In this document: positions 17,955 to 26,559 of the stretch, piece by piece
How positions within the stretch are numbered: the first letter of the stretch is position 1
How the letters are laid out: every line of letters begins with the position of its first letter
From: Agrobacterium tumefaciens
GTDB lineage: Bacteria > Pseudomonadota > Alphaproteobacteria > Rhizobiales > Rhizobiaceae
Assembly: GCA_017744915.1 (NCBI GenBank)
Contig: JAGIAH010000001.1
Location: forward strand, 186,001-250,000
Direction of reading: 5' to 3'
Length of the DNA stretch: 64,000 nucleotides
Notes under the pieces: generated by a model
Told to the model about the DNA's origin: nothing
The model's database searches: none
Seen by the model: the letters and a program-made list of their open reading frames with translations, nothing else
Made by a program: the position numbers and the translations under genes

Positions 17955-19004
17955 ATGAGACTTCTCATTCTCGGAACCGGCGGCATGGCCAACAACCATG
18001 CCACATATTTCTCTGAAATCCCCGACGTTGAACTGGTCGCGGCGGTGGATGTGGACGATGTGGTGGTGCGGGGCTTTGCGCTGCGCCACAATATCCCGCT
18101 CTCCTTCACCTCGCTGGACGATGCAATCGCCTGGGGTGAATTCGATGCGGCGGCGAATGTCACGCCGGACGCCATCCACCATCCCACCAGCCTGAAGCTG
18201 CTCGCAGCCGGCAAACATGTCTTCTGCGAAAAGCCGCTGGCGGAAAACTACGCCAAGGCCGCCGAAATGGCCGATGCCGCCGAAAAGGCCGGCCTCGTCG
18301 CCATGGTCAACCTCACCTATCGCAACGTCGCCCCCTTGCAGGCGGCGCGTGAGATGGTGCTGGCCGGCAAGATCGGCAAGGTTCGCCATCTGGAAGCCTC
18401 CTATCTCCAGAGCTGGCTCGTTTCCAAGGCCTGGGGCGACTGGATGACGGAGAGCAAGTGGCTATGGCGGCTTTCCACCAAGCACGGCTCCAACGGCGTG
18501 CTGGGTGATGTCGGCATCCACATTCTCGACTTCGCCTCCTATGGTGCGGGCAGCGACGTGGAACGCATCTTCACGCGGCTGAAGACCTTCGACAAATACG
18601 AAGGCAACAAGATTGGCGTCTACGACCTCGACGCCAATGACAGCTTCACCATGACCGCCGAGCTTGAAAACGGCGCCATGGGCGTCATCCATGCCAGCCG
18701 CTGGGCGACGGGGCACCTGAACGAGCTTCGCCTGCGCATCCATGGCGACAAGGGCGCGCTGGAAGTGATCCACACGCCTGACTATTCCAGCCTGCGCGCC
18801 TGCATCGGCGAGGATGTGGAGAAGGCGATCTGGAAGACGATCGATGTCGACCCGGTGCCGACAAATTACGAAAAATTCGCCAAGGCGGTCATGGAAGGCG
18901 GTATCGCCGACCCGGACTTCCGTCACGCCGCCAATCTGCAGAAGGTGCTTGATCTCTCGATCATCGCGGATCGGGAACGGCGCGAGCTGGCCGTTTCGGC
19001 TTGA
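17955..19004 (+). CDS. thuB: ThuB-like Gfo/Idh/MocA sugar dehydrogenase
   Basis: 349 residues. An N-terminal Rossmann fold LILGTGGMANNHA (about 3-15) binds NAD(P). The CEKPLAENYAKAAEMAD segment (about 92-108) contains the EKP motif with the family's conserved lysine, and a C-terminal alpha/beta domain carries GDVGIHILDFASYG. The family oxidises sugars at one hydroxyl, and ThuB homologues are linked to 3-keto disaccharide formation. Last gene of the thu operon, followed by a GC hairpin (19015-19034) and a palindromic repeat. Family firm; exact substrate inferred from the operon. Confidence 0.9.
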   Translation: MRLLILGTGGMANNHATYFSEIPDVELVAAVDVDDVVVRGFALRHNIPLSFTSLDDAIAWGEFDAAANVTPDAIHHPTSLKLLAAGKHVFCEKPLAENYAKAAEMADAAEKAGLVAMVNLTYRNVAPLQAAREMVLAGKIGKVRHLEASYLQSWLVSKAWGDWMTESKWLWRLSTKHGSNGVLGDVGIHILDFASYGAGSDVERIFTRLKTFDKYEGNKIGVYDLDANDSFTMTAELENGAMGVIHASRWATGHLNELRLRIHGDKGALEVIHTPDYSSLRACIGEDVEKAIWKTIDVDPVPTNYEKFAKAVMEGGIADPDFRHAANLQKVLDLSIIADRERRELAVSA

Positions 19005-19073
19005 GTTCAGGAGAGCGGCGGCGGAAGCCGCCGCGAGGGAGGGGTGATGTTCCTCCACGTCCCCCTGCCCAAT

Positions 19074-19156
19074 CGACGTCATCCTCGGGCTTGACCCGAG
19101 GATCCATGTCCTTCAACGGCGTGTGGATTCTCGCTTCAAGAGCGAGGATGACGTCG
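19074..19156. repeat. Palindromic intergenic repeat after thuB
   Basis: An 83-bp element whose ends are inverted copies beginning CGACGTCATCCTCG. Each arm is itself a hairpin (CTCGGGCTTGACCCGAG on the left, CTCGCTTCAAGAGCGAG on the right). Degenerate relatives of the form TCATnCCG-n-CTTGATC-CGG occur at 37949-38061. It resembles the short mobile palindromic elements common between rhizobial genes. Confidence 0.75.
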
Positions 19157-19182
19157 AAATGTTTTTGCCAAATACCTGCAGC

Positions 19183-19938
19183 TCACACCCCGCGCTTGTT
19201 CCCCCACAGAAGCACATGCAGCTGCGGCAGCACGCGGGCCGAAAACCAGCGGTCTTCGCTGACCTTGTCCACCAGCCACAACATCCGGTCCATCACCCCG
19301 TCGATATCCACTCGCGCATCGTCGTCATCGGGCGGCGGCGGAGTGTGGTTGCCGGGCTGGAGATAGACCGGCAGATGCGGGAAGCGTGCGGATGCCGCTC
19401 TGGCATAGGCATAATCCGCATCATCGAACACCACGATTTTCAACGCCACCTGCGGTCCGTTGCCCGCGGCGGCAAGACAGTCTTCAAAGGTCTGCCAGTT
19501 CGTCTCCATGCCGCTCGATGGAGGCTTGGGGCTCAGCACCAGATAGTCGAGATCGCCGAACCAGTCCTTCGCGATGCTGCCCTGCGTTTCCAGCGCAAAA
19601 CGATAACCCTCGCCCTGCCCCCTTGCGATCAAGGCCCCGAGCGGCTGAATGGCGGGATTGCCGCCTGACAGTGAGACGGTCAGCGGCACACCGCCGGAAA
19701 GCCGCCGCACCTCCTGCCAGATCGCGTCTACCGTCATTGGCAACCACGTATCGCGATAATCGCTGTCGACCGCGTGCAGCGTATCACACCAGGAACAGCG
19801 GTAGTCACAGCCGCCGGTTCGCACGAAAACAGTCGGCAGACCGATCAGCAGACCTTCGCCCTGAATGGTCGGGCCGAAGATTTCACTTGTGCGGATCGTG
19901 GTTTCCTTGGCTGCAATCATCCCCGCAGCCGCCGTCAT
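19183..19938 (-). CDS. queE: 7-carboxy-7-deazaguanine synthase (QueE), radical SAM
   Basis: 251 residues from the ATG at 19938, which overlaps the queD stop (ATGA). An in-frame start at 20013 would lie inside queD. The radical SAM cluster motif C-x3-C-x2-C is seen in [12 protein letters not shown] at about residues 42-53, after the substrate segment FGPTIQGEG. QueE converts 6-carboxy-5,6,7,8-tetrahydropterin to 7-carboxy-7-deazaguanine in queuosine/preQ0 synthesis. Third gene of queC-queD-queE. Confidence 0.93.
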   Translation of the reverse strand: MTAAAGMIAAKETTIRTSEIFGPTIQGEGLLIGLPTVFVRTGGCDYRCSWCDTLHAVDSDYRDTWLPMTVDAIWQEVRRLSGGVPLTVSLSGGNPAIQPLGALIARGQGEGYRFALETQGSIAKDWFGDLDYLVLSPKPPSSGMETNWQTFEDCLAAAGNGPQVALKIVVFDDADYAYARAASARFPHLPVYLQPGNHTPPPPDDDDARVDIDGVMDRMLWLVDKVSEDRWFSARVLPQLHVLLWGNKRGV

Positions 19939-20291
19939 GGCCGGTATTCCGCCCAGGTCTTGGCGGTTTCGCTGACCCGCACGGCGCTGGTTTCCCGCAG
20001 GCGATCCTTGCACCAGTCATAAAAATGCTTCGCCAGGCATTCCGCCGTCACCCGGTCATGGCCGAGGACATCGTTCAGATGACGATGATCGAAATGATCG
20101 TCGATATAGCGCTTCAGCGGCGCAAGCTCGTGATAATCGCGTACGAAACCATGCTCATTCAGTTCTTCGCCGGTCAGTTCCACCTCGACGATGTAATTAT
20201 GCCCGTGCAGGCGGTTACACTGGTGATCCGACGGCAGGCTTTTCAACTGATGCGAGGCGGAGAAGTGAAATTCCTTGGTGATGCGGAACAT
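19935..20291 (-). CDS. queD: 6-carboxytetrahydropterin synthase (QueD)
   Basis: 118 residues, a single T-fold domain. Zinc ligands are the histidine in FSASHQL and the pair in LHGHNY; the catalytic cysteine lies in [11 protein letters not shown] second HRHLND segment follows at about 80. It makes 6-carboxytetrahydropterin from dihydroneopterin triphosphate. Its ATG shares bases with the queC stop (TGATG), so the genes are translationally coupled. Confidence 0.93.
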   Translation of the reverse strand: MFRITKEFHFSASHQLKSLPSDHQCNRLHGHNYIVEVELTGEELNEHGFVRDYHELAPLKRYIDDHFDHRHLNDVLGHDRVTAECLAKHFYDWCKDRLRETSAVRVSETAKTWAEYRP

Positions 20292-21001
20292 CAGCGCACC
20301 TCCTGCGCCGCATAGGCATGGGTGGCGGCAACCCAGAAATCCGGGTCTTCATAGTCGGTCGGATCGGTGACGCCGGCCAGATGAAAGGCCTCGCGCCGTT
20401 CCACGCAGGTGCCGCAGCGGCCGCAATGGGTAAGACCGCCCTTGTAACAGGACCATGTTTCGCCAAACGGCGTGCCGTATTTCACGCCATCGGTCACGAT
20501 TGCCGCCTTGGAGACCGTGACATAGGGCGCAAAGAGCTTGACGTCGGCGTAGCCCTCAAGAGCATGCGCCTGCATGGCGTTGAAGCTGTCGATGAAGCCC
20601 GGCCGGCAATCGGGGTAGATGAAATGATCGCCGCCATGTACGGCAATCGCCACGGCATCCGCCTGCTGCGCGGCAGCCAGCCCGAAGGCGATGGTGAGCA
20701 TGATGGCGTTGCGGTTCGGCACCACGGTGGAACGCATGGTCTCTTCCGCATAATGCCCGTCCGGCACCTCAACGTCGTCGGTCAGCGCCGAACCGGTGAG
20801 ATGTGCGCCGATGGTTCTGATATCGATGACATGATGCGGCACGCCGAGCCGTTTGGCGCAATCGGCGGCGAAATCCAGCTCCTTCTTGTGGCGCTGGCCA
20901 TAATCGAAAGAGACGAGAGCGAGAAGTTCATGTTCCGCCGCGATTTTATGCGCAAGCGAAACGGAGTCCAATCCGCCGGAGCAGATGACGATGGTTTTCA
21001 T
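20291..21001 (-). CDS. queC: 7-cyano-7-deazaguanine synthase (QueC)
   Basis: 236 residues. It begins with the PP-loop ATPase motif VICSGGLDSVSLAH and has a C-terminal zinc site built from four cysteines in SCYKGGLTHCGRCGTC. QueC converts 7-carboxy-7-deazaguanine to preQ0 using ATP and ammonia. It is first in the queCDE operon. Its ribosome site AAGGGA is the 3' end of the preQ1-I-like aptamer, so translation of the operon is probably turned down when preQ1 is abundant. Confidence 0.93.
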   Translation of the reverse strand: MKTIVICSGGLDSVSLAHKIAAEHELLALVSFDYGQRHKKELDFAADCAKRLGVPHHVIDIRTIGAHLTGSALTDDVEVPDGHYAEETMRSTVVPNRNAIMLTIAFGLAAAQQADAVAIAVHGGDHFIYPDCRPGFIDSFNAMQAHALEGYADVKLFAPYVTVSKAAIVTDGVKYGTPFGETWSCYKGGLTHCGRCGTCVERREAFHLAGVTDPTDYEDPDFWVAATHAYAAQEVR

Positions 21002-21012
21002 AATTTGGGATC

Positions 21013-21042
21013 CCTTGTTTTGACCGGGTGGGCTGCGACCGG
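21013..21042 (-). promoter_or_regulatory. preQ1-I riboswitch upstream of queC
   Basis: Read on the minus strand: CCGG, the loop UCGCAGCCCAC, CCGG, then UCAAAACAAGG. The P1 stem, the UCGCAG loop start and the A-rich AAAACAAGG tail match the Thermoanaerobacter preQ1-I aptamer. Loop cytosines can pair with the tail GG to form the H-type pseudoknot. The tail is also the queC Shine-Dalgarno sequence, nine bases from the ATG at 21001, which suggests translational control. It has not been tested with a covariance model. Confidence 0.85.
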
Positions 21043-21067
21043 ATACGGCGCGGCTTTAAACCAAAGC

Positions 21068-21106
21068 GAAGGGATTGTGAAGGGATTGTGAAGGGATTGT
21101 GAAGGG
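21068..21106. repeat. Tandem 11-bp repeat
   Basis: Three perfect copies of GAAGGGATTGT (21068-21100) plus a partial copy, upstream of the queC riboswitch. This is a minisatellite-like array in the leader or promoter of queCDE. Confidence 0.9.
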
Positions 21107-21244
21107 CCTTGCGCATATGCAGCCAAGCCGCGCCATCACGAAAATGCCCCGCGACAGCAACAAGACGAAACAAACGGGACATAAGCGGGAAACCGGCACG
21201 ATCTAGAACAATGCCGAATTTGCTGTTCTTGAAGGGTCTTGCCA

Positions 21245-21382
21245 ATGGTGGCGGCTGATACATTCCTGTTTTCGCTGAGCAACCTCAGCTCTCTTGGCGC
21301 CGGCCTGCTGATGGCGATGGCGGGCATGCTTTACGTCACGCTCACCATTCGCGGGCTGGTTGCCGCCCTTCGCCATGGATAA
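21245..21382 (+). CDS. Small membrane protein, 45 residues
   Basis: ATG at 21245 after AAGGGT, ending at TAA 21380-21382. The protein is mostly one hydrophobic stretch, LGAGLLMAMAGMLYVTLTIR (17-36), with a short basic tail GLVAALRHG, so it is probably a single-span inner-membrane protein. It overlaps the next gene by 8 bp. It is too short for automated calls. The overlap and codon use support it; function is unknown. Confidence 0.55.
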   Translation: MVAADTFLFSLSNLSSLGAGLLMAMAGMLYVTLTIRGLVAALRHG

Positions 21383-21545
21383 GGCCCTCGACACAAAACG
21401 CCACCGGTTCAGGCGCAATCTCACCACCGCGCTTTTCGTCGCCGCGGCAGGGCTTGTCGCGGCGGTCGGCATAGCCCCGTTCGTTTTCCTGATCTGGATG
21501 ATCAGAACCGTGGCGCGCTGGCTCGGCCTTTTTATTGGAATTTGA
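21375..21545 (+). CDS. Small membrane protein, 56 residues
   Basis: ATG at 21375 lies inside the end of the 45-residue gene, suggesting translational coupling; a start 15 bp earlier is possible. The N-terminus is basic (KALDTKRHRFRRN), followed by two hydrophobic segments, ALFVAAAGLVAAVGIAPFVF and RWLGLFIGI. Probably a one- or two-span inner-membrane protein. A strong terminator at 21589 ends the pair. Function unknown. Confidence 0.6.
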   Translation: MDKALDTKRHRFRRNLTTALFVAAAGLVAAVGIAPFVFLIWMIRTVARWLGLFIGI

Positions 21546-21588
21546 AGGTTCCATGAACCCGCGACGCTCGCCGTAGCCGGCTGAGCGG

Positions 21589-21624
21589 AAAGGCCCGGCG
21601 GACTGACAGTGCGCCGGGCCTTTT
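21589..21624. terminator. Strong bidirectional terminator
   Basis: AAAGGCCCGGCG (21589-21600) pairs perfectly over 12 bp with CGCCGGGCCTTT (21612-21623), followed by TTATTGT. It separates the small membrane genes from the convergent oxidoreductase gene ending at 21638. Confidence 0.93.
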
Positions 21625-21637
21625 ATTGTAAACAGGC

Positions 21638-22771
21638 TCAGCGCAGCAGCGCCTGCGCCTCCTCGATGCCGAGTGCGGCCGGCTGAGTGCAGGTCGTCGT
21701 CATCTCGATGAAACGACCTTCCTCGCCTGACTTCAGGATCGAGGTCATGACATCGATGCCGTGCAGCGAGCGGTCCAGCGAGCAGCGGGCATCGCGGCCC
21801 TCCAGAATGGCAATCGCCATATCGGCAAGGCCGGCCGTGCGGTAATTGGCGCGTGGGCCGTTCGGGCTTTCCTGATTGGCGATGCCGAAGGGATGCACCC
21901 AGTCTTCCAGCGGCTGGATGTTCTTGTCACGACCGCTCGCTTCCACCACACCGCCAAAGAAATTCGGGTCCGGCACGTAGATGGAGCCTTCCGTACCGTA
22001 GAGCTCCATATTGGCGTGGCGATGCGACCACACGTCCCAGCTGGCCGAAAGCGTGATCGTCGCGCCGTTCAAGAATTCCAGAAGGGCGTGGATGTTGGTC
22101 GGTGTCTCGACGGGAATGATCTCGCCGTTCAGCGGCTGGCTGGTCACCGTACGGGTGGGGTTCGCCATCGAGGTCAGCGCCCCGACACGTTTGACCGGGC
22201 CGATGAGGTTGATGAGGTTGGCGATATAATAGGGCCCGAGATCGAGGATCGGCCCGCCGCCCTTCAGGAAGAAGAAGCCCGGGTTGGGGTGCCACATTTC
22301 CATGCCGGGGCTCATCACATGGCAGGTGCCCGACGTGATGCGCCCGACCTTGCCGTCATCGATATATTGACGGGCAAGCTGATGCGCGCCGCCGAGAAAC
22401 GTATCAGGCGCGCAGCCGACGGAGAGGTTCTTCTCCCGGGCGATACGCCGCAGTTCTTCACCCTCTTCCAGCGAAAGCACGAGTGGCTTTTCAGAATAGA
22501 CGTGCTTGCCCGCCTCAAGGGCTGCTTTCGACACCGGAAAATGCGCGGCGGGAATGGTGAGGTTCACCACCACGTCAATGTCCTTGTTGGCGAGCAGCTC
22601 GTCGATGGACTGCGCGACAACACCGAATTCTTCTGCCCTCAACTCCGCCGCGTTGCGGTTGAGGTCGGCGCAGGCCAGCACCTTGATGCCCTTGAAGAGC
22701 GGTGCAAGCGAGAAATATGCAGACGAGATATTGCCGCATCCGATGATGCCGACGCCAAGATCTCTGGCCAT
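21638..22771 (-). CDS. Gfo/Idh/MocA-family sugar oxidoreductase
   Basis: 377 residues, with GGAG before the ATG at 22771. The N-terminal Rossmann motif VGIIGCGNISSAYF binds NAD(P). The EKP motif appears in YSEKPLVLSLEEGEEL (about 93-108), and the C-terminal domain has GGGPILDLGPYYIANLINLI. The enzyme probably oxidises or reduces a sugar at one carbon. It is last in an operon with a sugar epimerase-like protein and an ABC importer, so it probably acts on the imported sugar. The pairing recalls 3-keto-glycoside pathways; substrate unknown. Confidence 0.88.
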   Translation of the reverse strand: MARDLGVGIIGCGNISSAYFSLAPLFKGIKVLACADLNRNAAELRAEEFGVVAQSIDELLANKDIDVVVNLTIPAAHFPVSKAALEAGKHVYSEKPLVLSLEEGEELRRIAREKNLSVGCAPDTFLGGAHQLARQYIDDGKVGRITSGTCHVMSPGMEMWHPNPGFFFLKGGGPILDLGPYYIANLINLIGPVKRVGALTSMANPTRTVTSQPLNGEIIPVETPTNIHALLEFLNGATITLSASWDVWSHRHANMELYGTEGSIYVPDPNFFGGVVEASGRDKNIQPLEDWVHPFGIANQESPNGPRANYRTAGLADMAIAILEGRDARCSLDRSLHGIDVMTSILKSGEEGRFIEMTTTCTQPAALGIEEAQALLR

Positions 22772-22793
22772 GATGAAACTCCGAAATTGAAAC

Positions 22794-23558
22794 TCAGTAG
22801 GTTTTGAAGGAAGCGATCGAGCGGGTGATCAGCCGGTCGATATCCTTCGGATTGTCATGCTCGACCACGAAATGTTTCGTGGCGGATTTCGCCTTCAGCG
22901 CCGCGATGAGGCCTTTCCAGTCCACTGTACCATGGCCGACATCGGCCCAGCCATCTTCGTCGGCATTTTCACCGGCCGGCGCGATGTCCTTCACATGCAC
23001 GGCGGTGATGCGCTTGCCGTAGCTTTCGATCCAGGCGAGCGGATCGGCATTGCCGCGAATGATCCAGGCGATATCCGCTTCCCATTTCAGGTCCGGCCCA
23101 CCGGCCAGTATCTGTTCCTGCGGAGTAGAGCCGTCGCCGAGTGCCTTGAATTCGAAATCGTGGTTGTGCCAGCCGAAGGTCAGCCCGGCATCCACGAAGG
23201 GTTTTCCAGCTTCCTGGAGGCGCTTGCCGAAAGCGAACCAACCGGCCACGTCGGTCGGGCGCTGGTCGGGCATCAGGTAAGGGCAATAGATCGCTTCGAC
23301 GCCGAGGACCTTTGCGATATTCAGCGCCTTTTTCGGATCACCTTCAAGAAGGTCGAGGCCGAAATGGCCGGTCGGCATGGTCAGGCCGTTGGCGTCGAGT
23401 TCGGCGCGCAGGCCCTTCAGCCCGGCATCATCCAGAGAGGCGTACATGGCGCCATAACCTTCAACCTGCCTGTAACCAGCCGTCGAAAGCTTCTTCAGAA
23501 TATCGGAAAAAGGCTGGAAATTGCGGGCGCTGTAAAGCTGGAAACCGAGTTCTGTCAT
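22794..23558 (-). CDS. Sugar phosphate isomerase/epimerase-like TIM-barrel protein
   Basis: 254 residues from the ATG at 23558, which has GGAGG five bases upstream; an earlier ATG at 23570 is less well placed. It is an AP-endonuclease-2/xylose-isomerase-like TIM barrel with LTFGWHNHDFEFKAL, KWEADIAWIIRGNADPL, AVHVKDIAP and FVVEHDNP segments that supply His/Glu/Asp metal ligands. Family members isomerise keto-sugars or act as 3-keto-glycoside lyases. It lies between an ABC ATPase gene and a Gfo/Idh/MocA gene on the same strand. The fold is firm, the reaction unknown. Confidence 0.85.
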   Translation of the reverse strand: MTELGFQLYSARNFQPFSDILKKLSTAGYRQVEGYGAMYASLDDAGLKGLRAELDANGLTMPTGHFGLDLLEGDPKKALNIAKVLGVEAIYCPYLMPDQRPTDVAGWFAFGKRLQEAGKPFVDAGLTFGWHNHDFEFKALGDGSTPQEQILAGGPDLKWEADIAWIIRGNADPLAWIESYGKRITAVHVKDIAPAGENADEDGWADVGHGTVDWKGLIAALKAKSATKHFVVEHDNPKDIDRLITRSIASFKTY

Positions 23559-23617
23559 TGTCTCCTCCATAGAGATGCTGGGTCTTGGGATTGTGTGTGG
23601 GGGAATAGTTGGTGCGT

Positions 23618-24706
23618 CTAAAGCCGTTCCTCGCTTTGCGCGTCGAACAGCGAAGCCATGGCCATGTCGAGGCCGAGGCGAACCTTGGTACCCGGCGAAA
23701 ACCGCCGGTGGCCGCCAACGCGCACAGAGAGCGTATGCCCGGCATGTTTCAGCCAGATCAGATTATCGGCGCCCATCGGCTCCTCGATATCGACAATCGC
23801 CTCATGCACTTCGCCGCCGACAATATCGGCGTCCACACGCACATGTTCCGGGCGCACGCCGAGAACCACAGCGCGGCCTGGTGCAAGCGGCGTGTCCGAA
23901 TGATAACCATCGAGCGCAAACGTCACGCCATTGGTGGTGAAGACGACTTTGCCGTCCTTCTCGATCAGCTCACCACGCAGGAAATTCATCGATGGCGAAC
24001 CGATGAAGCCGGCAACGAAGAGGTTCCTCGGCTTGTTATAGATGGTGACGGGGTCGGCCAGCTGCTGGATGACGCCGCTTTTCATGATGGCGATGCGGTC
24101 GGCCAGCGTCAGCGCCTCGATCTGGTCATGCGTCACATAGATCATGGTGTTTTTCAGCGACTGGTGCAGCCGCTTGATTTCCACACGCAGTTCCGAGCGC
24201 AGCTTGGCGTCGAGGTTGGACAGCGGTTCATCGAACAGGAACACATCCACATCCCGCACCAGCGCCCGGCCGATCGCCACGCGCTGGCGCTGACCGCCGG
24301 AAAGCTCGGCCGGCTTGCGTTTCAGCAGCGGCTCGATCTGGAGAATGCCAGCCGCCCGTTTCACGCGCCGGTCGATTTCCTCCTTCGGCACCTTTGCTAC
24401 CTGAAGGCCGAAGGACAGATTCTTTTCCACCGTCATCTGCGGATAAAGCGCATAGGACTGGAACACCATGCCGATGCCACGATCCTTCGGCTCCTCCCAG
24501 GTGACGTTGCGATCCTTGATGAATATCTGTCCGTCGGTCGGTTCCAGAAGGCCGGCGATACAATTGAGAAGGGTCGACTTGCCGCAGCCGGACGAGCCGA
24601 GCAGCACGAGGAATTCGCCGTCGTAAATATCCAGATTGAGGTCTTTCAGCACGGTGACGGCACCGAAGGACAGGGAAAGATCGCGGATGGAAACGCTTTT
24701 ATTCAT
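23618..24706 (-). CDS. ABC sugar transporter ATPase (UgpC/MalK-like)
   Basis: 362 residues from the ATG at 24706, six bases past the permease stop; a TTG at 24715 is also open. Walker A GSSGCGKST (37-45), LSGGQRQR, VFLFDEPLSNLDAKLRSEL and the H-loop YVTHDQIEALTLADRI are present, with a C-terminal TOBE domain containing VRPEHVRVD. It energises import by the two permeases encoded upstream. Confidence 0.92.
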   Translation of the reverse strand: MNKSVSIRDLSLSFGAVTVLKDLNLDIYDGEFLVLLGSSGCGKSTLLNCIAGLLEPTDGQIFIKDRNVTWEEPKDRGIGMVFQSYALYPQMTVEKNLSFGLQVAKVPKEEIDRRVKRAAGILQIEPLLKRKPAELSGGQRQRVAIGRALVRDVDVFLFDEPLSNLDAKLRSELRVEIKRLHQSLKNTMIYVTHDQIEALTLADRIAIMKSGVIQQLADPVTIYNKPRNLFVAGFIGSPSMNFLRGELIEKDGKVVFTTNGVTFALDGYHSDTPLAPGRAVVLGVRPEHVRVDADIVGGEVHEAIVDIEEPMGADNLIWLKHAGHTLSVRVGGHRRFSPGTKVRLGLDMAMASLFDAQSEERL

Positions 24707-24711
24707 ATAGC

Positions 24712-25653
24712 TCAACCTTTTACTGCGCCGGCAGCAATGCCGCGGACGAAAAGCCTGCCGGAGACGAAATAGACGATCAGCGGCACGGCCCCGGTCAAAA
24801 GGGTGGCGGCCATGTTGACGTTGTATTCCTTCACGCCCTGCACGGAGTTGACGATGTTATTGAGCTGCACCGTCATCGGGTAATATTCCGGCCGCGTGAA
24901 CACCACGCCGAACAGGAAGTCGTTCCAGATGCCGGTGACCTGCAAGATCATCGCCACGACGAAGATCGGCAAAGACATGGGCAGCATGATGCGGAAATAG
25001 ATCTGCCAGAAGTTCGCGCCGTCGATACGCGCCGCCTTGAACAACTCCTCCGGCAGCGAGGCGAAATAGTTGCGGAACAGCAGCGTCAGGATCGGCATGC
25101 CGAAGATGGTGTGCACGATCACGAGGCCGGTCAGCGAGCCGTAAATGCCCAGTTCGCGCAGCACGATGACGATCGGATAGATCATCACCTGGTAGGGGAT
25201 GAAGGCACCGATGATGAGGATCGAGAAGAACAGTTCCGATCCCTTGAACTTCCAGTTGGCCATGGCGTAGCCACTGACGGAAGCAACGATGATGGAAATG
25301 ACGACGGAGGGCACGAGGATACGCACCGAGTTCCAGAAGCCGCGCGAAAGCCCGTCGCAGTTCAAGCCCGTGCAGGCATTGGCCCAGGCCTTCACCCAGG
25401 GTTCGAAGGTGATTTCCACAGGCGGCGCGAAGATATTGCCGAGGCGGATTTCCGGCATGCCCTTCAGCGAGGTGACGACCATCACGTAAAGCGGCAGCAG
25501 GTAATAGGCGGCGGCGACAAAGAGCGTGCCGTAAAGGATGATGTTGCGGCGAGAAAAGGTTTTCCTCGGCTTCCTGCCGCGCGGGCCGGAAAGTTCCTTG
25601 GCAACCGCATCATTGGCGGCGACAACCGTATTCAATGTGGTGATATTAGCCAC
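24712..25653 (-). CDS. ABC sugar transporter permease (MalG-like)
   Basis: 313 residues from a GTG at 25653 that overlaps the upstream permease by 8 bp. A basic N-terminal tail (RGRKPRKTFSRRN) precedes six membrane helices. The EAA loop (ELFKAARIDGANFWQIYFRI then LPMSLP) is intact. It forms the membrane channel with the 300-residue permease. Ends with the GIAAGAVKG tail common to this family. Confidence 0.9.
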   Translation of the reverse strand: MANITTLNTVVAANDAVAKELSGPRGRKPRKTFSRRNIILYGTLFVAAAYYLLPLYVMVVTSLKGMPEIRLGNIFAPPVEITFEPWVKAWANACTGLNCDGLSRGFWNSVRILVPSVVISIIVASVSGYAMANWKFKGSELFFSILIIGAFIPYQVMIYPIVIVLRELGIYGSLTGLVIVHTIFGMPILTLLFRNYFASLPEELFKAARIDGANFWQIYFRIMLPMSLPIFVVAMILQVTGIWNDFLFGVVFTRPEYYPMTVQLNNIVNSVQGVKEYNVNMAATLLTGAVPLIVYFVSGRLFVRGIAAGAVKG

Positions 25654-26548
25654 GCTTCTTGCCTCCGAATTCGAGGTAGGCCCATGGAATGATGATGATC
25701 GCGACGGTGAGAAGCATCATGGTCGAGGCGGCGAAGCCCTGCCCCAGGTTCTGTGCCTGGAACATGTAGTCATAGACATATTTCGCCGGCACTTCAGACG
25801 CGATACCCGGCCCGCCGCTGGTCTGCGCCACCACCAGATCGTAAACCTTGACGATGCCGCTGGCGATGATGACGAGCGTGGTGATGAAGACCGGCCGCAT
25901 CATGGGAATGATGATGAGAATATAGGTCTTCCACATCGGAATGCCGTCGACGCGCGCCGCCTTCCAGATATCCTCATCGATGCCGCGAAGACCTGCGAGC
26001 ATCAGGCACATGACGAGCCCTGTGCCCTGCCAGAGTGCCGCAATCAGGATGCCATAGATGACGATCTCAGAATTATAGAGCGGATCGAAGGTGAAGCTTT
26101 CCCAGCCCATCGAGCGGACCACGGACTGGATGCCGAATTCCGGGTTCAGCAGCCATTGCCAGACAAGGCCGGTGACGATGAAGGACAGCGCGAAAGGATA
26201 GAGAAAAATGGTGCGGAAGGTGTTCTCGAAGCGGATCTTCTGGTCCATCAGCGCCGCCAGCACGAAGCCGATGACGAGGCTGAAGATCAGCGACAGAATG
26301 CCATAGATCGCCAGATTCTGGATGGAAACGATCCAGCGCGGCGCAGCCCACAGCCGCTCATATTGATCGAAACCGATAAAGTTCGCCCGCGGCAGAAGCT
26401 TGGAATTGGTGAAGGAATAAACGACCGTCCAGATCGTTCCGCCGAGGAAGATCACCATGGCGGTCAAAATCATGGGAATGGAGGCAATCTTGGAATTGAG
26501 ATTGCGAAAGAGCTGGTTGGGGCGCCCTGAGCGCGCTTGACCTGCCAT
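25646..26548 (-). CDS. ABC sugar transporter permease (MalF-like)
   Basis: 300 residues, with an excellent AGGAGG before the ATG at 26548. Six helices begin at about residue 19 (IPMILTAMVIFLGGTIWTVV), with the EAA loop DIWKAARVDGIPMWKTYILI. A perfect 14-bp operator palindrome lies 12 bp upstream of its start, so this gene may be separately controlled from the binding-protein gene. Confidence 0.9.
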   Translation of the reverse strand: MAGQARSGRPNQLFRNLNSKIASIPMILTAMVIFLGGTIWTVVYSFTNSKLLPRANFIGFDQYERLWAAPRWIVSIQNLAIYGILSLIFSLVIGFVLAALMDQKIRFENTFRTIFLYPFALSFIVTGLVWQWLLNPEFGIQSVVRSMGWESFTFDPLYNSEIVIYGILIAALWQGTGLVMCLMLAGLRGIDEDIWKAARVDGIPMWKTYILIIIPMMRPVFITTLVIIASGIVKVYDLVVAQTSGGPGIASEVPAKYVYDYMFQAQNLGQGFAASTMMLLTVAIIIIPWAYLEFGGKKRG

Positions 26549-26559
26549 GTTACCTCCTC

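Noticed and set aside
21068-21106. Tandem repeats as a possible CRISPR
   Set aside because: Units are contiguous with no spacers and only 11 bp long. No cas genes are present.
21245-21545. Overlapping small genes as a toxin-antitoxin pair
   Set aside because: Both products are hydrophobic. There is no DNA-binding antitoxin or known toxin fold, so the overlap alone is not enough.
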